Program-made: the position numbers and the translations under genes
Part shown: in pieces, positions 7,632 through 16,600 of the stretch
Layout of the letters: each line of letters starts with the position of its first letter
How positions within the stretch are numbered: position 1 is the first letter of the stretch
The notes under the pieces: model-generated
Told to the model about the DNA's origin: nothing
Databases searched by the model: none
What the model saw: the letters and a program-made list of their open reading frames with translations, nothing else
DNA from: an uncultured Bacteroidales bacterium
GTDB taxonomy: Bacteria > Bacteroidota > Bacteroidia > Bacteroidales > Muribaculaceae
NCBI GenBank assembly: GCA_902768435.1
Contig: CACXLJ010000004.1
Location: forward strand, 1 to 64,000
Direction of reading: 5' to 3'
DNA length: 64,000 nt

Positions 7632-9551
7632 TTATATGTCGTGGCCCGTGTAAAGTTGGTAGTACTTGCCTTTGAGGGTAAGGAGTTCGTCGTGGCTGCC
7701 CTGCTCAATGATGCGTCCGTGGTCGAGCACGATGATGCAATCGGCATTGCGCACGGTAGAGAGGCGGTGTGCGATGACAAAGGTGGTGCGGCCTTTCATG
7801 AGTGAGTCCATGCCTTTCTGCACGATGCGCTCGGTGCGGGTGTCGATCGATGATGTTGCTTCGTCAAGGATGAGCACAGGCGGGTCGGCAACGGCGGCAC
7901 GAGCAATGGCAAGCAACTGTCGCTCACCTTGACTCAGATTGCTGCCACTGCCACTGAGAATGGTCTGATATCCATTGCTCAGGCGTCGGATAAAGCCGTC
8001 GGCATTGACCAGCTTGGCGGCCTCGATACATTCCTGGTCGCTTGCCTCGAGTCGTCCGTATCGGATATTGTCCATCACAGTGCCGGTGAAGAGGTGAGTT
8101 TCTTGCAACACCATGCCCAGACTTCGTCTCAAGTGTCGTTTCTTGATGTCGTTCACATCGATGCCGTCGTATGTGATTTTGCCATCCTGGATGTCGTAGA
8201 AACGGTTTATGAGGTTGGTAATGGTGGTTTTTCCAGCACCTGTGCCGCCTACAAAGGCAATCTTTTGGCCTGGCCTGGCTTTGAGAATGATGTCGAAGAG
8301 TACCTGTTTGTCGGGGTTATAGCCAAAGTCAACCATATTGAACTCCACGCCACCCTTGAGTTGGGTGAGGTCGTAATGGCCGTCATCGCAGGCTTTTCTC
8401 CATGCCCAGATGCCTGTGCGATGCATTGAGGGAACGATGTTGCCCTCGGTGTCGTACATGGCAGTGGTGAGTTCGACCGTGCCGTTGTCGGGTTCGGGTG
8501 TCTCGTCGAGGATGTTGAAGATGCGCTCGGCACCTGCACTGGCAGTGATGATGCTGTTGATTTGCTGGCTCACATGCGATATGGGTTGTGTGAAGCTCTT
8601 GTTGAGTGTGAGGAAGGCAACAATGGTACCGACGCTGAGTCCGATGTCGGTGGTGAGGGCAATGGTGGCGCCGACCACAGCTATGAGCACATAACCAAGA
8701 TTGCCGAGGTTGCCGTTGACCGGCATGACGATGTTGGCGATGCGGTTGGCCTGATAGGCATTCTCACGCAAATTCTCGTTCAGACTCTCGAATTGTGAGA
8801 TAGCCTCATCTTCGTGGCAGAAGACTTTGACCACCTTTTGCCCCTCGACCATCTCCTCGATAAAACCGTTGACATCGGCCAGGGCGCGTTGCTGCTGCAC
8901 AAAGTGCTTGCGTGAGCGCTTGCTGAGTTTGGTCGTGGCAAAGCCCATGACGATGGCCATGACGATGGAAACACAGGTGAGCGGGATGCTCAGCACGATC
9001 ATGCTGGAGAAGGTGACGGCAATGGTGATGACCGAGTTGAAAGCCTGTGGAAGGCTGCTGCTGATCATCTGGCGAAGGGTGTCGACATCGTTGGTGTAGG
9101 CCGACATGATGTTGCCGTGCGGGTGGTTGTCGAAGTACCTGATGGGCAGTGACTGCATGTGGCTGAACATGTCGTTGCGCAGCCTGAGCATGGTGCCTTG
9201 TGTCACATTAATCATGATGCGGTTGTGAGCATAGGAGCAGGCAGCACCAAAGGCCAAAATAATGCCCAGAATGAAGAGCGTCTGTGCTAACGAGGCGAAC
9301 TGTGGATTAGTTGCCTGAGTGAGGGGCACCACATAGTCGTCGATGAGCGTGCGCGTGAACAGGTTGGAGATAAGCGTTGTGACCGATGTAATGACGATGC
9401 ACAAGGCCACGACTGCGAACGAGAACTTATAGTTAGTCAAGACATACTTGAGCAAACGGGTGAGAGTCGCCTTCTTGTTGGTGGCAGCCTCTACTTTGTG
9501 GTTTCTCATACCACAGCCTCCTCGCATGCTGTTTACAAAACCTCCTCTCAT
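7632..9551 (-). CDS. ABC exporter half-transporter, catalytically canonical Walker B (TM288-like)
   Basis: Membrane domain plus nucleotide-binding domain of about 639 residues, type IV (MdlB/LmrD-like) exporter fold in the inner membrane. Walker A is GGTGAGKTT, and Walker B ends LILDEATSS with the catalytic Glu. The signature is the non-canonical LSQGE. An odd insert of about 60 residues lies before the ATP-binding domain. The glycine-rich start (MRGGF) overlaps the stop of the upstream partner by four bases (ATGA). An alternative ATG at 9509 has an AGGAGG seven bases before it; I kept the first because related B subunits also start glycine-rich. Substrate unknown. Confidence 0.9.
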   Translation of the reverse strand: MRGGFVNSMRGGCGMRNHKVEAATNKKATLTRLLKYVLTNYKFSFAVVALCIVITSVTTLISNLFTRTLIDDYVVPLTQATNPQFASLAQTLFILGIILAFGAACSYAHNRIMINVTQGTMLRLRNDMFSHMQSLPIRYFDNHPHGNIMSAYTNDVDTLRQMISSSLPQAFNSVITIAVTFSSMIVLSIPLTCVSIVMAIVMGFATTKLSKRSRKHFVQQQRALADVNGFIEEMVEGQKVVKVFCHEDEAISQFESLNENLRENAYQANRIANIVMPVNGNLGNLGYVLIAVVGATIALTTDIGLSVGTIVAFLTLNKSFTQPISHVSQQINSIITASAGAERIFNILDETPEPDNGTVELTTAMYDTEGNIVPSMHRTGIWAWRKACDDGHYDLTQLKGGVEFNMVDFGYNPDKQVLFDIILKARPGQKIAFVGGTGAGKTTITNLINRFYDIQDGKITYDGIDVNDIKKRHLRRSLGMVLQETHLFTGTVMDNIRYGRLEASDQECIEAAKLVNADGFIRRLSNGYQTILSGSGSNLSQGERQLLAIARAAVADPPVLILDEATSSIDTRTERIVQKGMDSLMKGRTTFVIAHRLSTVRNADCIIVLDHGRIIEQGSHDELLTLKGKYYQLYTGHDI

Positions 9552-11317
9552 TTTGCCACCTCCTTTCTGTTGTCGTCGTAGGGATTATCGAAGTCGCCAC
9601 CTTCATCGTTCTGCAAGGCATAGATTTCCTGATATATCTTGTTGTTGTTCATCAGGTTCTCGTGCGTGTCAAAAGCGTCGACCTTGCCATTGTTTATGAC
9701 AATGATGCGGTCACAATGCTCAACACTTGAGATGCGCTGGGCAATGATGAGTTTGGTGGTGTGGGGAATTTCGTTGCGGAATGCCCGCTGAATGGCAGCA
9801 TCGGTGGCGTTGTCGCACGCGCTGGTTGAGTCGTCAAGAACCAGTATTTTGGGGTTCTTGAGCAGTGCGCGGGCAATGCACAGGCGTTGTTTCTGGCCGC
9901 CGCTCAGGTTAGCACCGCCTTGCTCTATCATGGTGTTGTAGCCGTCGGGCATCTGGTCGATGAACTCGTCGGCGCACGCCCAGTGGCATGCTTGCTTGCA
10001 ATCTTCGAGGGTGGCATTTGGGTTGCCCCAGCGCAGGTTGTCGAGAATGGAGCCTGTGAAAAGCACATTCTTTTGTAACACTACCGCCACATTGTTACGC
10101 AAGGTTTCAAGGTCATAGGTCTTGACATCGCGGTCACCAACAAGCACTTGACCCTTAGATGCATCATAGAGCCGGCTGACCAGGTTGATGAACGAGGATT
10201 TGCCGCTGCCAGTACCGCCAATGATGCCGATGGTCTCGCCACTGTTGATGTGCAGGTTGATGCCACTCAAGGCATACTCGCCGCTGCCGCCTTTGTAAGC
10301 AAAACTCACATTGTTGAAATCGATGCTGCCATCGTTGACCTGCATCACCGGATTCTCGGGGTTGACGATGTCGGGAACCTCGTTGATGACCTCTGTGACG
10401 CGCTTTCCGCTGGCTGCACTCATGGTGAGCATGACAAAAATCATGCTGAGCATCATGAGCGACATGAGAATGCTCATTACATAAGTGAAAAGCGAGGTGA
10501 GTTCGCCGGTGGTGAGAGAACCATCGACAATGAAATGTGCCCCGAACCATGAGAGTGCAATGATGCAACCATACATAACCATGTTCATGACGGGGTTGTT
10601 GAGCGCCATGAGCTTCTCAGCCTTGACATAGAGTTTGTAGAGTCCGAGAGCCGCCTTGTTGAATTTTTGTTTTTCGTGATCTTCACGGACGAAGGCCTTG
10701 ACCACACGGATGCCGCAGACATTCTCCTGAATGCTGGCATTTAGTGTATCGTATTGCTGGAAAACCTTGGTGAATATCTTGGACACCTTTTTTATGACAA
10801 AGAAAAGCACACTGGACAAGATGACCAATGCCACCACAAAAATGAGACTCATGCGAATGTCGATGACAAAACACATGAAGATGCTGAAAATCATGCGGAA
10901 AGGTGCCCTGACGGTAATGCGCAGAATTTGCTGGAAGGCATTCTGCAGATTGGTGACATCGGTGGTCATGCGTGTGATTAGACCTGATGTGCTGTACTTG
11001 TCGATGTCGCTGAAGGCAAACCGCTGAATGTTGCGGTACATGGCGATGCGCAGATTGGCAGCGAACCCCGATGAGGCGTATGAAGCATATTGTCCTGCCT
11101 TGATACCGAAGTAAAGGCTCAGCGCAGCCATGCCTAGCATAATGAGCCCGTAGAAGTAGATTTGCTGCATGTTGCCGGCCATGATGCCCTGGTCGATGAG
11201 TTTGGCCGTCACATAGGGTATGAGTACATCCATAATCACCTCGCATGATGTGAAGATGGGGGTGAGCAGCGAAGCCTTCTTGTACTGTTTTATTTGATTG
11301 TAGAGGGTTTTTATCAT
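9548..11317 (-). CDS. ABC exporter half-transporter with degenerate ATP site (TM287-like)
   Basis: Partner half-transporter of 589 residues, with six predicted membrane segments in the first 310 residues and a nucleotide-binding domain after that. Walker A is GGTGSGKSS and the signature is the canonical LSGGQKQR. Walker B reads LVLDDSTSACD, with Asp in place of the catalytic Glu. Combined with the LSQGE signature of the neighbour, this gives one canonical and one degenerate ATP site, the hallmark of heterodimeric exporters such as TM287/288 and LmrCD. It starts 15 bases after the tamL stop and is probably cotranscribed with tamB and tamL. Substrate cannot be inferred. Confidence 0.9.
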   Translation of the reverse strand: MIKTLYNQIKQYKKASLLTPIFTSCEVIMDVLIPYVTAKLIDQGIMAGNMQQIYFYGLIMLGMAALSLYFGIKAGQYASYASSGFAANLRIAMYRNIQRFAFSDIDKYSTSGLITRMTTDVTNLQNAFQQILRITVRAPFRMIFSIFMCFVIDIRMSLIFVVALVILSSVLFFVIKKVSKIFTKVFQQYDTLNASIQENVCGIRVVKAFVREDHEKQKFNKAALGLYKLYVKAEKLMALNNPVMNMVMYGCIIALSWFGAHFIVDGSLTTGELTSLFTYVMSILMSLMMLSMIFVMLTMSAASGKRVTEVINEVPDIVNPENPVMQVNDGSIDFNNVSFAYKGGSGEYALSGINLHINSGETIGIIGGTGSGKSSFINLVSRLYDASKGQVLVGDRDVKTYDLETLRNNVAVVLQKNVLFTGSILDNLRWGNPNATLEDCKQACHWACADEFIDQMPDGYNTMIEQGGANLSGGQKQRLCIARALLKNPKILVLDDSTSACDNATDAAIQRAFRNEIPHTTKLIIAQRISSVEHCDRIIVINNGKVDAFDTHENLMNNNKIYQEIYALQNDEGGDFDNPYDDNRKEVAK

Positions 11318-11332
11318 GTTGATAATAGTTTA

Positions 11333-13660
11333 TCAGAAGGGGTAACCAATAGCGAGGTGGAATGCAAGTCCATCCTTGAACTTTGGAATGTTGTAGTAGC
11401 CTTTTTTGGTGGTTTCGTAGGGGAGGTGCAAGCCAATACCGAGGTCGGCACGAACCACGAGCATGCTGATGTCGAGTCTCAAACCCAAGCCAGTGCCTAC
11501 TGCGAGTTCCTTGAAGAAATTCTTGAATTTGAATTTGCCACCCTCTCTATTTTCGTCATCCTTGAGCAACCAGATGTTGCCCGCATCAAGGAATACTGCT
11601 CCCTTGAAAATGCTGAAGATGGGGAAACGCAACTCCCAGTTGGTCTCAAACTTAAAGTCACCTACCTGGTCATAGTAGGCTATTAAATTACGGCTGACTC
11701 CCAAATCCAGATACTGGAAAGGATTGTAGCTGCCAGGTCCAACGGTTCTTACAGTAAATGCTCTGATTGAATTAGCGCCGCCAATGTAGAATTGCTCTCG
11801 ATAGGGCACTTCATCCATGTTGCCATAAGCATAGGCTGCACCTAAAAACACCCTTGATGCCAGACATAAGTCGCTGTCGAAGTAGTGTTTCCACACTAAT
11901 TGAGTCTGCGCTTTTACAAATTGGGAGAAAGTGGTGTTGAACATCAGTTTCTCGTCGTGCTTGCCCGCAAGAGCCCAGATGCCAGCAAACACATTACCGG
12001 CCTCAATGACAGTACTTGTCCAGTTGATAGCGTCGTTTCCCCACTGGTTGTCGTAAGTATAAGTGTAGCGCATTTCAGGGATGAACATATCCTGGAAACT
12101 ATGTGCAAGAGCAGGGTGGAAGAACATGGTTGAATCGAAGGCAGTTGTGGTGTTCAATAGTTCGCTATAGGTGAGTTTGAATGGTGTGAAGCTGTGCATT
12201 GAGTGCTTGTTGGTATGCCACTCCCAGGTGAAGTCGCAACCCGCTTGAATCATCTTGAAAAAGTCGGGTCGATTCATGAGGCTGCCGTGGACTGAGATGC
12301 GAGTCCAGTTTTGGAAGCGGCGAGACCTGTCGACGAAACGAGGAGCCAGCAGTTTGGGGATGGCAAGTTCCACCTTGGCACCAAATTCATAGGAGTTGAG
12401 GTCGTTGTTGTTATAAGTGCTGCCTTTACCCGTCTGCCATTCATAGGACATGGTGAGGTCGCCAGAAAGGCGTTCGCCACCACCAAACAGATTCTTGTGA
12501 GCCAGTGAGAGGTTGAGTCCTGGACCGATGAAACTGCTTGACTTGGAGACGCCCTGTACCTCGACTTTAGCCTCGATAGGTTTGTCGAGCACGGTGAATA
12601 TGTTCAGGTTCATGAGTCCATCACCGCTGGGTGTAATGGTGTCGACGGGTTCTACCTGCATGTCGATGCTGCTGAAGATGCCAGTGCGTGACAGGAGATA
12701 CTGCGTGCGGTCCATGTTGCCCACTCTGAAAGGCCGTCCTTTGCGCAAGAACAGGTTGTCGTGAATCACGCTGTTGCGCACATTCACAGGGTTGAGCCTG
12801 ATGATGTCGGCTTTTGCGAGATGTGTGGTGTCGGGTGTTCCGCCCAAATCGGCATTGTCGACCACTACGGTAACATCATTTAAAAGGTAGCGTGTGGTTG
12901 CCGAGTTTGGAATGTTGCCATTCTCAACCATTTGCATGTGAATAACACCAGGAGTGGTGACACTATCGGCTATATACTCCATGTATTCGGGCATGTAGTA
13001 ATAATAACCCCGATTTCGTAGTTCGTTGGTGATGTCGATGCGCACTTGGTTGAGCGAGTCGAGGCAATATCGGCTTCCGGTCTTGAAATAAGTGTTAGCA
13101 CGCGCACATGAGTCGATGATGTGAGTGATTGGCGTTTTGTCTTCGATATACTTAATGTCGCCTAACACATAGGGCGGGTTGACATTCACATTATAGGTGA
13201 TGCTGGCCTTCTTGGGATTTTTCTTGTTATAGTTGAGTTCATAGGATGCCGATGAACTGAAGTAACCATTGTTTCGAAGCAAATTGTTGATCATTTCGAC
13301 GCGTGTCTGTGGGCGCACACGGCTAATGAGCACGGGTCTTGCCACAAGAATCTTGTAGAGCCATCCCTTGAACCCCTTGGCATCGGGATCCCAGTGGTTA
13401 TATACCCAAAGACCGATGGGGAATGGAGTGCGGTAGTAGGGCGAGTAGAGCGGGTTATTGGGCTTGACATTGATGACATCGAAAATCTGATCTTTGACAT
13501 CGGAGTTGATTTTCACACTGTCTTGCTTGTAGTTGAGTTTCTTGACGCCGGTATAGAGCACCTCGCCTTCGGCCAGTCGGCAGGTAGTTGAGCAGGCGGT
13601 GGCGGCAAGCAGCAAAGCTGTAAGCAGGATTATTGCAATATGTCGTGATGAGAATTTCAT
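11333..13660 (-). CDS. tamL: TamL: lipidated BamA/TamA-family outer-membrane protein
   Basis: Outer-membrane barrel of the Omp85 family, 775 residues. The N-terminus is a lipoprotein signal with a lipobox ending at Cys23 (LLAATAC), unlike E. coli TamA. POTRA-like modules fill roughly residues 35-330 and the 16-strand barrel the remainder. The late REQFYIGGANSIRAF resembles the conserved loop of this family, and the protein ends in aromatic GYPF. In Bacteroidota the lipidated TamA variant is named TamL and pairs with TamB. The start overlaps the tamB stop by four bases (ATGA), which implies translational coupling and a shared complex. Confidence 0.85.
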   Translation of the reverse strand: MKFSSRHIAIILLTALLLAATACSTTCRLAEGEVLYTGVKKLNYKQDSVKINSDVKDQIFDVINVKPNNPLYSPYYRTPFPIGLWVYNHWDPDAKGFKGWLYKILVARPVLISRVRPQTRVEMINNLLRNNGYFSSSASYELNYNKKNPKKASITYNVNVNPPYVLGDIKYIEDKTPITHIIDSCARANTYFKTGSRYCLDSLNQVRIDITNELRNRGYYYYMPEYMEYIADSVTTPGVIHMQMVENGNIPNSATTRYLLNDVTVVVDNADLGGTPDTTHLAKADIIRLNPVNVRNSVIHDNLFLRKGRPFRVGNMDRTQYLLSRTGIFSSIDMQVEPVDTITPSGDGLMNLNIFTVLDKPIEAKVEVQGVSKSSSFIGPGLNLSLAHKNLFGGGERLSGDLTMSYEWQTGKGSTYNNNDLNSYEFGAKVELAIPKLLAPRFVDRSRRFQNWTRISVHGSLMNRPDFFKMIQAGCDFTWEWHTNKHSMHSFTPFKLTYSELLNTTTAFDSTMFFHPALAHSFQDMFIPEMRYTYTYDNQWGNDAINWTSTVIEAGNVFAGIWALAGKHDEKLMFNTTFSQFVKAQTQLVWKHYFDSDLCLASRVFLGAAYAYGNMDEVPYREQFYIGGANSIRAFTVRTVGPGSYNPFQYLDLGVSRNLIAYYDQVGDFKFETNWELRFPIFSIFKGAVFLDAGNIWLLKDDENREGGKFKFKNFFKELAVGTGLGLRLDISMLVVRADLGIGLHLPYETTKKGYYNIPKFKDGLAFHLAIGYPF

Positions 13661-16600
13661 TGTTTGAGATTTCTGTTACTGATAGATTTTGGACTACCTT
13701 CTTGCACGGCGTTATTATCAATGGGGATGTTGTCGTCATCGTCCTTCTTCAGCGGGATGCCAAGAATGGAGTCGTTAGGAGCAACAATTGAATCGTTGGA
13801 GTCAAGTTCCTGCACAGGTGGCAGAATTATGGCCTTTTTGGGGGCCTTGTGGAACAGTTCACGGAGCGACGAGAGTTTGCGCTTCATGACAAAACCTATG
13901 CCCGTCTTAGTGATTTGACCCTCAAGTACACTTTCCACACCCCGATGGTGGAAGAGGCGTAAATACTTGTTTCCGGTATCATTGAGATAATATTCGATCG
14001 ATAAGTCGTTGATAAGATTGTCAGCCACTTTCTGGTCGTTGGTTTCGCGGGTGTTGATAGCACCACCTATAATCACTTTAAATCGGTCGTTGAACAAGGT
14101 TTTCGCGAGCCTGTAAGAGTAACTGGTTTCGGTCGAAGTCTTTCCATCCTTGCTAATGGCATTAAACTCGTTGATGCCGAAGGTGAGGTCAAGTCCCAGG
14201 TTATTGAGTTTTGAAGCGGCCCATCCGTTGAGTTGTGACTGCAGGAACGCATAAAGCGCGCCATTGGCTGTGAGGTTGATGTTGGGATTGGTGTTCAGCC
14301 CCGAATAAGTGTTGTAAAGCAGCATGTTGATTGCAGCGTTTGAGCGCTGTGACTCGCTCATGGTCTGCAGCTCGCTTTGCACGGTCATGTCGTTCTCTGA
14401 ACTCATGTCGAAGGTGAGGTTCATGTTGTTGAGCGTGTTGGTGATTTTGGCGGTAACCAGGAAGTCGACCACACGCGAGGAACCGTCGTCTTGCGACACG
14501 CTTGCTTTGACAAGTTGTGTGCCTGTGACATTGAGCTGCGGATTGAGGACATCGCCCGACCATATAAGCGTACTGCCACTGAGAATGTTGAAGTTCTTTT
14601 GTGAAATGACAGGAGGAGTGTACCTGACATTGCCTTCTTCAATCGTGTAAGATCCTGCCATATTATCCTTGCCGGCAAAGTCGACCGAGTATTTCAGGCG
14701 TCCGCTACCATTCATTGTCACGCGGTCTTTGCCATCGGTAGTGAGGTATGCTCCGAGTTTGGCTCCTTCCTTAATATCGATGTCGAGCGTGAGGTTAGAC
14801 GATGATGCGTTGGCCAGTGTCTTGAGGTCGCTCACCGTGGCGGTGGTATCGTATGGATTGATGAATTTGACCATGTTCTCGTCGACATCGTTGGTGGTGG
14901 GCATCACATCTTCTTGCAGTACATAGGTGAGATTAGAACTGGGGAGAACCGAAACTTTTGCCCTTATGTTGAGGTCGTTGTCATACCCTTTCACAGTGGC
15001 ATCGATGTCGGCAAATCCCTTGCCGAACACTTCGGAGTAGCGCTTTTGTTCGGTGCCGATGACCTGGACATTGTTGCCCGATAGTTTCAAATCCATATTC
15101 ATGGTGTTGATGTCGAGATTACCGTTCAGGTTAATGGGCTGGTCGTTCAATCCCCAAATCTTGAAGTTGTTGAAAGCGACAAGTCCGTTGTTGAAAGGAA
15201 TCTTCTGGTCGTCAAGCCTCAGCGAGCAACCATAGCGAGGCAGTGCTACAACAGCCGAGTCACCTTTGATAAAGCCGTTGATGCGTGGGTTGGAAGTAGT
15301 ACCTTTCACTTCAAGGTTAGCCTCGGCATAGCCTCGGAACGAGAGGAGTCGTCCGGGAATGAAGGGCGAAACCTTGGAGAGCGGGAAGCGGTTGAGTTTG
15401 ACATTGAGGTTAAGCGGGTCGGTTGCTGTCTCGTCGTTCAACGAGCCGCTTACCTCGGCCACTTGCAAACCATCGCTTTCGATGGTGGCATTCAAGCGTG
15501 TGCTGGCTGTGGCCGGGTCTACAGCAAGGTTAGTGTTCAGTTTGAAGTTGCCTTCTTTGCGGTGATTATATACCAGGTGGTCGACCGTGATGACACCGTT
15601 ACCGTCCAGGTTGTGACCGTCGAAAGCAACCTTCATGTCGGCATTGACGGTGCCCTCGATGGCTGGAGTATAGGGCGATTCCTTGATCCAGTCCTCAAGT
15701 TTCATGTTGTCGATTTTGAGCAGGATGTTCTCGACATATGGATTATCGGTAGGTTCAGTACGCAGTGCCAGAGAACTGTTGCCATTGCTCAGGTTGAGGT
15801 CGGCATCAAGCATATTGGTGTTGTAGTTGAAGTTCACATAGTTGTCTTTGTTGAGCGTCCAGTCGCGGTAGCCAATAATGGGATTCTCGGGGAAGAGTCT
15901 TGCCTTGATGACCTGGTCGTCGAGAGTGGCGTTGATGCCAAGTCTGTAACCGGTTTCGTTCTGAATGTTCTTTTGCTCAACCAGGAAGTCGACAGTAGAG
16001 CCAACAGCGCCGCCATGAATGTCGACCTGGGCGAAGTCGTCGAGTGTGCCTGGACGGTTGCCCATGTGGGCGTCGAAGGTGAGGAAGCGCCCCTTTTGGG
16101 TGGCATCGAAGGTGAGCGTGTCGATGAGCGTGGTGCCGATAGAGAGTCCATGCACATCGGCATCGACAAAGATGGTGCTGTCGTTCTTGGCACGCAGCGT
16201 GATGTCGCGGAAGTCAACATCGTAGCGTTGCAGATATCGAGGAATGATACCGTTCACGCCAACCTTCATCTCCATGTTGAATTTGGGCAGTTTCGCTTGC
16301 AGTTCGTTCACATCAAGGTCACGATTGTCGATTTGCTTTTTGGCCTCTTTAGCCGTGTTGCTGAGCGCTGTCATGAAATTGTCAAGACTGCCGTTCTGCG
16401 ATTGGAAATAGATGTGTGTGTCTTCGTCATCGATGCTTGCGCTCACATTTCCGTTATGCGACGACAGTGCCATGTGCGCGTTTTGCGACAAAATGTTGCC
16501 ATTGCCCAAGTCCAGATTGAGGTTCTCCATGTTGATGTCGGCATCGCCCTCTTTGGTGCGGGCATTGTAATCGACACGCATATCAATGTCGCCTGTGCCG

